Below, piece after piece: positions 34,201 through 45,973 of a stretch of DNA of 64,000 bases (position 1 is the first letter of the stretch; every line of letters starts with the position of its first letter). The stretch covers positions 3,658,001 to 3,722,000 of the forward strand of contig WWBZ02000033.1 in NCBI GenBank assembly GCA_011503125.2. Reading direction: 5' to 3'. This DNA comes from Botryosphaeria dothidea. Taxonomy: Eukaryota > Ascomycota > Dothideomycetes > Botryosphaeriales > Botryosphaeriaceae. A program made the translations under genes and the position numbers. Under the pieces are notes generated by a model. It did no database searches. It saw only the letters and a program-made list of their open reading frames with translations, and was not told the DNA's origin.

Positions 34201-36144
34201 ATGGACCAGAAGATCCTGGAAGCTTCGACAAAGCATCCCCAGCCGGGTAAGGTGTTCCAGTATGGCACCGCTGGTGTAAGTCGCTTTCGAAACGCGCCCC
34301 TCCGAACGGGCGTGTCGATCCGACCAGAGGCAGCTGCTAACAATGAATGCAGTTTCGCATGAAAGCGTATGTCAATTGAGGCCCTTTTCCTTCTCGTCAA
34401 TGAGGAACTGACGTAGCCTGCCCCGCTGCAGCGATCTGCTAGACTCTGTCGTGTACCGTGTTGGTCTGCTCGCCGCTTTGCGCTCGAGGAAGCTCAATGG
34501 CCAGACCATCGGTGTCATGATCACCGCCAGCCACAACCCGCCGGATGACAATGGTGTGAAGCTCGTGGACCCTATGGTGCGTTGATCGCGTCACAGTCGA
34601 GGAAGAGCACGTCAAGCTAACGAGTTACATACAGGGCGAGATGCTTGAGGTATGCGCTCTTGCGAGCTTGTGTATAGCTTGAGACGTTCCGTTGACGCCA
34701 TCCTTAGTCCTCCTGGGAGGCTCATGCCACCGTTCTTGCCAACGCCGAGACCGACGAGAAGCTCGTTGAAGCTTACAACAAGCTCGTCGCCGAGCTCAAG
34801 GTCAACCAGACCGCGCCCGCGAGAGTCATCTTCGGCCGTGACACCCGTGCTTCGGGTCCCCGCCTGGTCGGCTGCCTTGTTGACGCTCTCGATGCAACGG
34901 GTACTGAGTACACCGACTACAAGTTCCTCACCACTCCTCAACTGCACTACCTCGTCCGCTGCGTGAACACCAAGGGCACCGTCCACGAATATGGCGAGGC
35001 GACTGAGAAGGGCTATTATGACAAGCTGGGTGCTGCCTTTAAGAAGGCTCTCAAGCACAGGCAAATCCCGGAGGATGCGCCGGAGGACAAGGGCGTTGTT
35101 GTTGACTGCGCAAATGGTGTTGGAGGCCCTAAGCTGCGGGAACTGCTCAAGTACCTGCCCGGCACCGAGGAGAAGGGTATCAAGATCCAGGTTGTCAACG
35201 ATGATGTGCACAAGCCGGAGAATCTCAATGTGCAGGTGCGCACACCCATTGGACAGTACAGCTTGATCTAAACTAACACGAGACAGTGTGGCGCCGACTA
35301 TGTCAAGACTGGCCAGCGCGCCCCGCCGTCGTCCAAGGCCGGTCCCTTTGAGCGATGCGCATCTCTGGATGGCGACGCGGATCGCATTGTGTATTACTTC
35401 AACGACAAGGACGGAAAGTTCAACCTGCTGGACGGAGACCGCATCGCGACCCTCGCAGCTTCTTTCATCGGCGACCTGTCTCGCCATGCCGGTCTGGGCG
35501 AGCAGCTCAAGGTTGGTGTTGTGCAAACCGCCTACGCGAACGGCGCCAGCACCAAGTACATCACCTCCGGCCTCAACCTTCCCGTTGTGTGCACGCCGAC
35601 CGGCGTGAAGCATCTGCACCACGCTGCGCTGCGTTTCGACGTTGGCGTTTACTTCGAGGCTAACGGCCACGGCACCATCGTTTTCTCTCCTGCAGCGCTC
35701 AAGACGATTGAGAAGCACGAGCCCCAGTCCCCGGCGCAGCACGAGGCGCTGGAGACGCTCCAGGCCCTGACGGACCTGATCAACCAGACTGTCGGAGACG
35801 CGCTTTCGGACCTGCTCCTTGTCGAGATTATCCTTGCACACAAGAAGTGGGGCCCGGTCGAGTGGCTGCACACGTACAACGATCTTCCCAACCGGCTGGT
35901 CCGCGTCGAGGTCAAGGACCGCAACATCTTCAAGGCGGTCGACGCCGAGCGCAAGCTGGAGTCCCCGGCGGGCATCCAGGACGAGATTGACAAGTTGGTC
36001 GGCAAGTACAAGCAGGGCAGGTCCTTCGCGCGCGCTAGCGGCACCGAGGATGCGGTGCGCGTGTATGCGGAAGCGGAGACGCGGACCGAGGCGGACGATC
36101 TGGCGCAGAAGGTCGCCAGCTTAGTGAAGCAATTTGGCGCTTAA
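34201..36144 (+). CDS. PCM1: Phosphoacetylglucosamine mutase
   Basis: Six exons: 34201-34275, 34363-34376, 34432-34576, 34635-34649, 34708-35235 and 35287-36144, 544 residues. It interconverts GlcNAc-6-P and GlcNAc-1-P in UDP-GlcNAc synthesis, feeding chitin, glycosylation and GPI anchors. Marks: active-site phosphoserine Ser63 in [11 protein letters not shown], Mg-binding DGDADR at 287-292, sugar-specificity loop [10 protein letters not shown], and the phosphate loop [14 protein letters not shown] near the end. Exons 2 and 4 are only 14 and 15 nt and encode FRMKA and GEMLE, both conserved, so the model is well supported. Confidence 0.95.
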
Positions 36145-36621
36145 GCTCTTGGGCACGTGCGGGATGAGCGGGGCCTTTGCCGCGAGATGCTTGCAAAGCA
36201 TGACACGAATCGGATAAATAGTAGTTCTAGAGATGCACGAAAAAATTGTCCTCTGTGTTGAGCTTTGCAGAATTAATGCCCTGTGGAATTTCGACTCCCA
36301 ATAGCTGATCGTATCTCCATCCTGGTATTGGCTGTCGACGAATGCAAGCGAATCAATTGAGAGGATGCTTGAGAAGAGAAGGCTGACGGGGCCACACGTC
36401 ACCGACTAGCAGGAGTCAAGGGGTCTTTGCGGCGCGCTTTCGGAGGGGCAGGTGGAGCGCGTCTGGAGACAACCCCGCCATCCATTACCGCCCGCCGCAT
36501 CCCCGACTCTCACCCAGACACACACCTGTCATTCCATCCCCACAAGCTCCTCTCTACACCCAATTCCTGCCTGACTGCCTCCAGAGCTCTAGCATATTGC
36601 TTTGTCACCACATACGTCAAA

Positions 36622-37609
36622 ATGGCAGACCTCAACCTGCAGGAGATCCATGACTTCCTCGTCGAGGTCGCGAAGAAGGCCGGTGAGATGATCACCTCTG
36701 CTAAGCCTTCCACCCAGACGTCGGGAGAGAAGAAGAACTGTAAGTGTGACTCCTAGGCCAAGATTAAGACAATTGAAGGCTAACCCTCCCCCAAGCCGCC
36801 GACCTCGTCACCGAAACCGACCAAGCCGTCGAGAAGATGGTGTCGACAACCCTCAAGGACAAGTACCCCGACTTCTCCTTCATGGGAGAGGAGACATACA
36901 AGCCCGGCGACAAGCTGACGCCCAACCCCACGGTACGACATCCCCATTCCCCCCCCCTTCCGTTGCGAGACAGAGCTCTGACGCGTCGCAGTTCATCGTT
37001 GACCCCATCGACGGCACCACCAACTTCGTCCACGGCTACCCCTACGTCTCCATCTCGCTCGGCCTCGCCGTCAACCTCGTCCCCACCGTCGGCGTCGTCT
37101 ACAACCCCTTCACCGCCACCCTCTACTCGGCCATCAAGGGCAAGGGCGCCTTCCTCAACCACTCCACCCCGCTCCCCCTGCGCAGCCCGCCCGAGCCTCT
37201 GCACGACCTCAGCACCGCGGTGGTGTGCGTCGAGTGGGGCTCGGAGCGCGCGGGAAACGACTACCAGGTCAAGAGCGAGACGTTCAAGAAGCTGTGCGCG
37301 AAGAAGGAGGATGGCGGCGCGATGGTGCACGGGTTGAGGTCGTTTGGCTCCGCGGCGCTGAATCTGTGCGGGGTTGCGAGCGGGAGTCTGGATGTCTACT
37401 GGGAGGCGGGGTGCTGGCCGTGGGATGTGTGTGCGGGCTGGGTGGTCTTGACGGAGGCGGGGGGTATCATGGTCGATGGCAATCCGGGCGAGTGGCAGCC
37501 GAGGGTTGATCAGAGGAGGTATTTGGCGGTGAGGAAGGGAGAGGGGCAGAAGGGCGTGGTGGAGGAGTTCTGGGGGTTCGTGCAGGGCAAGTTTGAGGTG
37601 GGTAATTAG
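36622..37609 (+). CDS. Inositol monophosphatase family protein
   Basis: Exons 36622-36739, 36796-36932 and 36992-37609, 290 residues. The metal/phosphate signature DPIDGTTN sits at 89-96, Glu71 lies in FMGEETY, and Asp230 in WPWDVCAGW completes the Mg site. It should dephosphorylate myo-inositol-1-phosphate to inositol. Related fungal phosphatases near quinate genes share the fold, but no quinate genes are visible here. The intron 1 acceptor is AAG. It lies downstream of PCM1 on the same strand. Confidence 0.93.
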
Positions 37610-38309
37610 AGGGGAGTTGCATAGATTTGCATCGATAGAGCATGAGAAATGAATTGGCATGTTAGTACATCAACAAGATGTGTTTCGGTATCTTGGAGAT
37701 GTATGTGCTGAGGCAGCATCTTGGGGATTGAAAAGGTATGTTTGGCTTCTCTTTCAAATTACTATCGCGGAGTTGATTCTGACTTGTTTTGCTAGTGCGG
37801 TGTCGAAAATAGTGAGAACTCTGAAATAATATCTACCTCCCGGACCGTTCTTCTTAAAGCCATGGTATTACTGCAGACGCCGCTACATGGTCGAATTGAC
37901 ATATTGTGGCTATGAGGGTAATCATGAATAGTGGTGGATGACCCCCAGGAAACGGCCCCCATGCTGACGTAGTGAAGGCTGTGGAGCTGCGGCGTGGAAG
38001 TGTCACCGCAACACCGACCCAACACCACGAGCAGTCACCGTGCAGTGGCGCAGCGACCAAGTCACCACATACTAAAGAAAACGCTTCTCCCAACCACCTC
38101 GAACAGCACCACACCGCACAACCGTCCTCAGGCCTTCTCGGCCGTTCCTCTCATTTCACCACCACGATCACTACGCCACCACCTCCTCCTCTGTGACTGC
38201 AAGTCCCTCCTGCTCAGATTCTATCCAGCGGAACTTCGTCGCACCAATACCACAAACCCACCAGACCTCTACTTTTCGGAAAAAAACAAACAAACAAACA
38301 AAAAGCGCG
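37610..38309. other. Intergenic region upstream of the F-box gene
   Basis: No gene was recognised. The last about 30 bp before the start codon are a CAAA-rich leader. Confidence 0.5.
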
Positions 38310-39026
38310 ATGCAACTCCTCGACCTCCCCCCGGAGCTCCTCACCTCCATCACCTCGCACCTCCGCTTCCCCGAAACCACCCTCCTCCGCGCCACCTGCC
38401 GCGTCTTCGCGACGCTCATCCCGCCGCAGGCCTCCGACTGGCAGACCCTCCTCGCCGCCGAGGACGGCGCCTGGGCCCGCCGCCGCAATCGCCTCGCCTG
38501 CGTGTACTGCGCCCGCCTGCTGCCCGCGGCGCGCTTCACGGACCGGGAGAAGAGCAGGAAGAAGGCGTTCCGCGCGTGCGTCGCGTGCTGGGACGAGGTC
38601 CTGCGGGTGTGGAACGGCGCGACGAAGGCGGCGGCGGCGCGGTGTCCGCGCAAGGGCGGGAGCGCGCGCAGGGAGGTGCGGGTGGATGGGTGGAACGGCG
38701 TGTGCGGGTGCTGCGAGGGCGTGTTTGTGCGGTGGGGCGGGAGGGACGCGGCGAGGAGCGTTTGTTGCGCGTGCGCGGGGGAGCGGTTGGAGAAGGCCGG
38801 GTGGCAGATGGGGGAGGCGGCGAGGTTGTGGCGGGATCTGGAGAAGGTGGAGAGGCCGGCGAGCGGGACGTATTGGGACTTTGATTGGGAGTTGCAGGAG
38901 GGGAGGGAGGGGCAGGTGTATTGGGATTGGGGGTATGGCTACTGCTCGTGTTGTGTGAGCGTTGAACCGCAGACGTGGAGGGATGAGTGGAGAGGGATTA
39001 ATATTAGGAGGGTGGAGGACTTGTAG
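38310..39026 (+). CDS. F-box protein with cysteine-rich C-terminal region
   Basis: Single exon of 238 residues. The N-terminal 40 residues read MQLLDLPPELLTSITSHLRF followed by ETTLLRATCRVFATLIPP, a standard F-box that would bind Skp1 in an SCF ubiquitin ligase. The rest is Cys- and Trp-rich with repeated CxxC pairs (CVYC, CVAC, CGCC, CCAC, CSCC) in zinc-finger-like spacing. Leucine-rich repeats are not seen. The third-position GC bias is very strong. Confidence 0.8.
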   Translation: MQLLDLPPELLTSITSHLRFPETTLLRATCRVFATLIPPQASDWQTLLAAEDGAWARRRNRLACVYCARLLPAARFTDREKSRKKAFRACVACWDEVLRVWNGATKAAAARCPRKGGSARREVRVDGWNGVCGCCEGVFVRWGGRDAARSVCCACAGERLEKAGWQMGEAARLWRDLEKVERPASGTYWDFDWELQEGREGQVYWDWGYGYCSCCVSVEPQTWRDEWRGINIRRVEDL

Positions 39027-39498
39027 TATTGAATGATTTGGCGGGTACAGAACCAATGTCAAGCCCAGTACTAGATGTGTATTCTTTCAATGGATTTGAA
39101 AGTGAAGGGTAAAATATGGGCTCAGTTGCCACGAAGTGCGGCTGACTTTGGTTAACGTTGCACTGGAATGTTCGGATAGATGGATGCCATCTACATCCCC
39201 ACGAATGCTTCATCTTCATATGAGCAAGGATGAAATTTCAGGCTTGCGGTTGAGGTTCTGTGTTTTTGTGTATTAGGAGGAGTAGGCAGGAGCTTCATGT
39301 TTGATCCAAGAGACTGGTGTTTTTGAAATAGAGTCGAACACTCACTGTCGTCAAGCTTGTTAGTGTATTGACGGAACATTCCGTTTTCAGCAATCCGCTG
39401 CGCCGCATTTGGGTGCTGCCTGTGCGGTCACATCCTCCAGCTACTTTACAATCATCATAGTTATCTTGGAATTTCGTGACTACTCACCAAGGACTGTT

Positions 39499-40998
39499 AT
39501 GTCTATATTCGAGCGGCTCCCAGAAGAACTTTGCCTCCGAGTTCTGGAATTATGTGGTGAAGATGTCTTGGCGCGTTTGAGTGTGACATCACGTTATACG
39601 CACAGTATTTGCGTACATGTCCCATCCTCTGACTTTCTTTCCGGATAAGTTGCTGACTAAGTGTAGATAAAATTGCTCTACAAGACCATCGACCCAAGTT
39701 CTCTAGATTTTGATGCCCTCCACGAATGGGATGACACACCTCAGGGCTCATTGCGAAGTCCAAAGGACATAATTGTGTTTCGAAAGCAGCTTGCTATGGT
39801 CAGAACACTGCGTCAGAACCCAAACCTCGGCACTCATGTTCATAACTTGCGTTGGTCGACGGTCAGTCTCACAGATGAGATGCACAACAGAGAATATGAA
39901 TCTGCCATGCAAATGGAAGAAGAGGGGAAAATTACGGAGGATGATCTTAAGAAGGCGCGAGGAAGAGCTTCACTTCAATGAGTGCAACAGTGCGCAGACC
40001 TCTTCCTAGACCTGACTTAGCCTGCTGACTCGTCAACAGACATACTGTGGGAGACGTCCTCGCTTTTCAAAAATGTTCACACGGTCGAAATCTCCTTCGA
40101 AAGGTGAGCCAGACCTACAGGCTGGGGATGTGGAAAGTAAACCTCCGACAGAGACCGCCGCTACCGTGAAGCGAATCCACCGCCACCGCTGTTCCCACAT
40201 GTCACCTCCATGACCCTCGCAGGACTGGAATCTCGCTTCCTTGTCATCTCACTCCTAGGATTAGTCCATCCAGAGCAACTGCGATACCTCCACCTCGACA
40301 ACCTCCAGCAGTTCTCCGAGCTCGACGGCATCCCACAAACCCTCTCACGCCTCGAAAAAGGCAGAACCCGCCCTCGACCACCCGTGTTCGGCAAACCAGG
40401 CCCCATGTCCGGCCACCTAGCCCCCTTCACCGGCAAGCGGCCGAACCTCGAAGCCCTCGCCATCGACACCGCAGGCGAAGCAGGCAACCTCCCAGCCGAC
40501 TGCCCCCCCGACGCGGCCCTTGGGACTCGCACGCCGAGGACGGCCGCTGCGCAGAGCTCGCGGCGCTGCTCCGGGCTGTGGCCGGCACGCTACGGTGTTT
40601 CAGCTTCCAGCAGGCGCCGACGGGGGAGCAGCGCTTGGATGGTTGGACAGCGTCGCTGTGGACTGGTGGCGCCTCCGCGTCCGGGTCGGCGGCCGATGGA
40701 TGCGAGGTTTGTGAGATACTTGGTGCGGGCGATTGTGGGGGGTGGGTGGTTGAGGCTGAGGCGGATGGGGCTGAGGGGCGTGGCTGGGTTTTCGCATAAG
40801 GCAGGCGATGGGACGGAGAGGGAGGTGGTTAATGAATTGCTTGATGATGGTGTGCATGATGCTATTCGTGAGGCGGTGGGGGAGCATGTGGAGCTTGTTG
40901 TGGTGCCACATGCGATGAGGTGCTTTTGGCGTGCGGACGATAGTTATGGTCATGGGGTTCCCTTGGTAGAAGACGACGACAGCGAATACGATGTCTAG
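39499..40998 (+). pseudogene. Decayed F-box protein gene
   Basis: The intact part is exon 39499-39612 (MSIFERLPEELCLRVLELCG, an F-box), a 54-nt intron, and 39667-39981, which ends in TGA. Coding-like sequence resumes at 40040-40103 (ILWETSSLFKNVHTVEISFE) and, after a clean 48-nt intron, from 40152 (LFPHVTSMTLAGLESRFLV, PEQLRYLHLDNLQQFSEL). No GT donor exists between the last coherent codons and the TGA. Beyond a C7 run at 40503-40509 the reading changes frame at least twice (LLRAVAGTLRCFSFQQ, then RFVRYLVRAIVGGGW and LRLRRMGLRGVAGF) to a stop at 40998. I read this as one F-box/LRR-like gene broken by indels. A 142-residue short product from the first two exons is the alternative. Confidence 0.55.
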
Positions 40999-41252
40999 CT
41001 TGAGGCATGCATGGAAGTCTAGAATTGATAAACATTGAGATGGTCGGCTTGAGCTGGGTGTTGCTTTGGCGTAGACTTCAGCCTCGTCGGCGTATGTGTA
41101 TGCAGTCGATCGGCGATGCGCTGTCCGCGTGCTTTTTCATACCGTCAGAACTCTACATAATCAGGAGGCCGCTGTATTTCGGAAGAATAAGCCTCCGCTC
41201 TGATATTCCAGCCTTCTTGCACAACAGTGCACTCAACCAGTCACAGGCAAAC

Positions 41253-43249
41253 ATGTCGACACGCATGTCAGCAGCCATGAATATTGATCAGCCGATTCTT
41301 AAAGCGGGGTACCGTAAGGTCTGGCAAGGTCTATCCTTCGCACTTCTTTCTCCTGCAACACCACCATTGCTGCCAAAGAATCCAAGGAACACGCCGAGGG
41401 TCTCTTTTGTGAAGCTCTCTTTACCAGTAACCCTTCCGCTGATCGACCGGACGAATCCACTTCTTTCACTTACGACACACTTGACGACCCAAACCAACAG
41501 ATCAGGCTGGCCATAATCCATCCCGGTGATTGGCAGGCAGAAATCGATTGCACACTCCACACCGTTTCGTTGGAGAGTCAACCAGTCTACAAAGCCTTAT
41601 CATATGTGTGGGGTGATTCCGAAGAATGCAGGAATATACGGCTCAATGGCAGGGATTTTGCCGGAACGATGAATTTGTACAAGGCCCTCCGCAGGATCCG
41701 GCAAGTGCATGAAGATCTCACTATCTGGATCGACGCCATCTGTATCAATCAAAACGGGGACACGGAAAAGTCTCACCAAGTCGCGCTCATGAAGACCATC
41801 TATTCAAATTGTAAAGAAGCCCTTCTCTTTTTGTGCGAGACACCCGTTTGTGATACTTGGGAGTCAAAAACACCACCGACGTATGAAGCCGCCAAAGCTG
41901 CTTTCGAATCACTGGATTTCTTCGCGCAAAACAAACACTTCGATGAGCTTCCCTGCTTCGTCAAAGATTCAGACGGTATATTGCTCGTGTCAGAGCAGTA
42001 CGATTTTCATTTCCGATCGATCGACTACCTGTCAGGTCTCACTTTGTGGACAAGAATCTGGACAGTCCAAGAAGCGGTTCTCCCAAGCCGAGCAACATTT
42101 GTGTGGGCATCGGAGCATCTTCCAGCAGAACCTCTTTTGGCTGCTGTGACCTCTTGGTATGATCATAGAGAGCTCTGCTGCTCCTTCTATTATTGGAATA
42201 TGGAAGACACGGCAACGATCTGCATGGACAACCTGCGCGATTCAGCTAGGGCCATCATGAGGCTCAAATCCGAAATTAGATGTCAAAAGTGCATCGAATT
42301 GTCATATGCACGAAGCACTTGCGCAGAAAAGGTGGCCTCTGACCAGAGGGACTTGTGCTTTGCTGTCTTGGGTCTTGTAAACTGCTGGGATGCAGATGGG
42401 CTCTTAATTCCAGATTACTCGATGCCGGTCCGGAAAGCTCTGGTGACGTCCACAATGAGGATGCTCTCAACGGCATCGTGGAGCTTTACGGGCCGGAGAA
42501 CTGAATCCAGACGACTCGGCCTCCCGACCTGGGTCCCCGATTGGGCAGTCTCGACGATGCATACAGCCAATTTAACATGCGATTTCAGGATAAATTCGAG
42601 TTTATTCCACTCTTCAGGAAACAGCAAATGGGAATTTCAGTTCAGGGATGATTCATTGCTTTCAAAAGCCCTCAGAGTTGATGCGCTAAAGGTATTGGGG
42701 TCTTCTTATGAAACAGGAGACACGGATGTTTACACTTTACGCCGCTGGATGGAGATGATGTCAATCACGGAACTCCCGCAACTGTCAGGTCTAGATGATG
42801 CTGTGGATTCTTTTTGGAGAACTGCTATTCACGACCTACATGGCATTGGGTGTTCACAACGACGGGAAACTGCAACGGACTATCAGAAATTTTCAGCAGC
42901 TTTGCGGGCTCTATCGACACCATTAGCAGATATTCATGACCCCACTTTCTACGCAAACCTGATGAGAAGCACAGATTGTTCCTTCAGGAGGAGGTTTTTC
43001 ATGACAGAGGGCGGCACACCTGGACTTGGGTACCCCGAGGCACAGGCAGGGGATGAAGTGTATGTTCTACTCGGATGTGATGTTCCCTATCTCCTTCGCC
43101 GTTGCGACGAGAAAGCATCTCTGGAAGGTATAGATGGCGAACTTTCTTCATTTCAAGTTATTGGGAATTGTTACTTGCATGGAATAATGGATGGTGAGGC
43201 TTTGGAGGTTGACTGGGAGAAGAGGGTCGAAACTATCGTTCTCGTTTAG
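41253..43249 (+). CDS. HET-domain (heterokaryon incompatibility) protein
   Basis: Model: exon 41253-41313 and exon 41379-43249, 643 residues. The main exon is sure; the first exon is inferred because a stop (TAA, about 41315) closes the frame upstream and the GTAAGG donor at 41314 keeps phase. The HET domain starts at YKALSYVWGDSEECRNI and includes the block LTIWIDAICINQNGDTEKS, then LWTRIWTVQEAVLPS, with DQRDLCFAVLGLV and LPTWVPDWAVS downstream. Such proteins act in non-self recognition and cell death when fungal strains fuse. No NACHT or WD repeat partner is attached. A foldback element lies 121 bp past the stop. Confidence 0.9.
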
Positions 43250-43369
43250 CTAGGTATCCAGATGTGCTCGAAACCTTGCCAGTGGCCAATACATACAGAG
43301 GGGTGCTGCACCCAACGCTTAACGCAAAATGCCACAGTCCCATAGAAAGCCGGAAAAAGGCTGGTATTA

Positions 43370-43445
43370 TGGGAAGTGGAAGCATTCATCCGGACGTGAA
43401 TGTCATCGCTTTTCCTAAACACCCGTGTAATACTTCGACTCCCCA
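43370..43445. mobile_element. Foldback/MITE-like element, copy B
   Basis: Left arm TGGGAAGTGGAAGCATTCAT then CCGGACGTGAATG; the right arm ends TACTTCGACTCCCCA. It is the most diverged of the three copies; the right inner CGTCCGGA has become CACCCGT. It lies between the convergent HET and MFS genes. Confidence 0.6.
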
Positions 43446-43834
43446 CGACATATGTTCAAAAATGCCATATAGGCCATTGGCGCGAGTTAGTGGCTGGAGC
43501 GCCTCCCTGTACTATTGTTTAGCAGCTGCCATATTACTTTTATAGGAAGAAGCTCTGCTCAGCCGTAGACTATCATTCATAGCAGCCATATAGGCACAGC
43601 GAAGTTGAATTCATCCAATCTTGGGACAATAGCCTGGTTCTATCCGTGCACGTGACTAATAAGCCATGCTAACGCTTCAACATCTAGAGTAGGCGCAAAT
43701 ACGTGATACTTCTTACATACCTCCTGAAGAACGCCCATCGGACCCACACAAGACGCTGAAGGTGTACCAGCATACATAGCAAAAGATCCAACGCATCACC
43801 GAGTAACTCATCCCCCCCCCCAGCCACCATCACC

Positions 43835-45973
43835 TCAGGCCTTCTCATCAATCCTCTCCCGATGCTCCACACCCATATCCTCCTTCATCGGCCCCACACT
43901 CACCCTCTTCCCCTTCAACACATCCCGCTCCTGCACGACCGCAATATGATTGTTCAGCAACGGGCTCGGATCCTCGACGAAGAACGCGCACGCCGTCGTA
44001 ATCACGCCAAACGGAATGCTCGCGTAAAACACCATCCGAAACGCCTTCGCATACGTCTCCTTGAACGCGCGCGCCGTCGCGCGCGCCACGGCCTCGCTCA
44101 CGCCGCCCGGCACCGCCTCCAGCGCGCCCGGCACGCCCACCGCGTTCTGGATGACGGCGGGGATCAGCGCCTCGAGACCGGCCGGGTTGAAGCCCGCAGC
44201 GACCGCGGCGCCGGCGATGCGGCCGCCGAGCTCCTTGTTGGTGACGGAGTGCAGGATGGTGCTGAAGATGGCGTTGCCGATGGAGCCGCCGGCGGAGCGG
44301 AAGGTCCCGATCAGCCCGGACGCGACGCCCAGCTCCTCCTGCGGCACGAACAGGCCGGCCGTGACGTAGGCGAGGGTGGTGAGCCAGGTGAAGCAGCCCT
44401 GCCCGAAGAACTGCAGGACGATCCACGCGGCCTTGTTGTCCGGGACGACGGCCGCGTAGCACGCCGTGAAGACGGTCTGGATGACCAGCGCGACCAGGAT
44501 CTGCTCGCGCACGTGCTTGATGCGGTGGAGGAGGGACGGGATGATCCAGCCGCCGACGACGCCGCCAAAGCCGTTGGGGATGGCGATCAGCCCGATTTGC
44601 GTGGGGTCGTTGGTGTACATGTAGAGCGAGGCTTGCGGGAGCAGGGCGGCCATGGCGTACCAGATGAAGCCGGACACGAAGACGATGAGCAGGTGGATGG
44701 TGAACTTGCGCAGCATGGCGAAGAGCGAGCGCGGGAAGAGCGGGTTGGCGGGGACGGTGAAGTCGTAGACGAAGCAGGCGGCGGTGACGAGCGCGCCGAT
44801 GCTGATGGTCGAGCCGACCAGCGCCTTGGAGTAGGACGTCTTGCCCAGGTAGGTCAGGCCGACCAGCATGATGGTGAGGCCGGCGGTGAAGAGCAGCAGG
44901 CCGATCCAGTCCAGCTCCTTGAACTCGTCCCAGCGCGACTTGTCGTAGTCCTTGCGCGGGCGCGAGGGCGGGAAGTAGAAGACGGCGATGCCGACGGTGC
45001 ACACGGCCGAGTAGATGATGGCGATGTAGTAGCACCAGCGCCAGGTGGCCTCCTGCGCGAGCTTGTTGGCGATAAGCACGCCCAAGGCGGCCCAGGGGAC
45101 GTTGATGCAGAACTCGGTCCAACCAAGTCCTATGCCGCTGTACCTTGCATGTCAGAGTATGATTCACGATATGGTTTGGGCGAAACAAGCTTCTAGAACT
45201 CTTCTCTGAATAGACTTTTCAGGAGAAAGGTACGTACCGGTACTTGTTGGGAAGAAGCTCCGAAATGCCAGGGTAGGCCACAAAGGCAACACCAGCGCCG
45301 AAGCCGACAATCGTCGACGCTGCTGCCACGGTCGTCGTCTTCTGAGCCGTCGCGCCAATGATCTGGGCCGCGTGCAAATCAGCCTCCGGATCGTACCAAG
45401 ACGGAATGAGAAAAGATGAAAGGGCCCTTCCGTAGCTGCAGGGCCAACAATGGCCAAGGCATCTAGATCCAATGCCGCGTACATAATGCACCAGAGAGAT
45501 AACAGCCGACTCACCGCACCAGCCAGCGTGATAACCTGTCCCGACAGGGTCACCCAGCGACGGCCGAAAATGTCGCTCCAACCTCCGGCGATGGAGAAGG
45601 CCACGGCAGAGGCCACGCTCCAGCCGCCCGCAATCCAGACGATGTTCTCCGTGTCGCCCAGGGCGGTGCCAATTGGGTTGAGGATACCGTTGACGAGCAC
45701 GTAACCGCAGGAGACAGGTGCAACAAAGGACATTCCCAGGAACTGGTTTTGACGGAACATCATCAGTTCTTATCAAACCCACAATGGACTGGAGCTCTGC
45801 TGCATGGGAAGGTTGGATGCACTCACGAAGACGGCGATGAGAGCAGATACGGACACTTTGTCTTCCTCAGCACTGCCGGCTTCCGATGGTGCCTGGGCAC
45901 CAGGTGTCGTGACGACCGCGTCAAGCGAGTCAGCGGGACCGTTCTTTTCGATCTCTGGATTTGGTTGTGCCAT
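43835..45973 (-). CDS. MFS transporter of the Tri12/multidrug efflux type
   Basis: Exons on the minus strand: 45973-45827, 45742-45515, 45362-45238 and 45137-43835, 600 residues. About 14 hydrophobic spans are expected. The signature loop AGGWSDIFGRRW is MFS motif A between spans 2 and 3, and NKYRGIGLGWTEFCINVP follows span 5. Length, layout and FLGMSFVAPVSCGYVLVNGI match the fungal Tri12-like proton antiporter group, which exports toxins, siderophores or drugs. Intron 2 is 152 nt. A biosynthetic cluster is not evident nearby, so the substrate is open. Confidence 0.9.

Noticed and set aside
43848..45196. Open frames over 440 codons on both strands across the MFS gene
   Set aside because: They are shadows of the GC-rich MFS coding exon: Arg/His/Ala-rich without domains, while the MFS frame has all family motifs and good splice sites.
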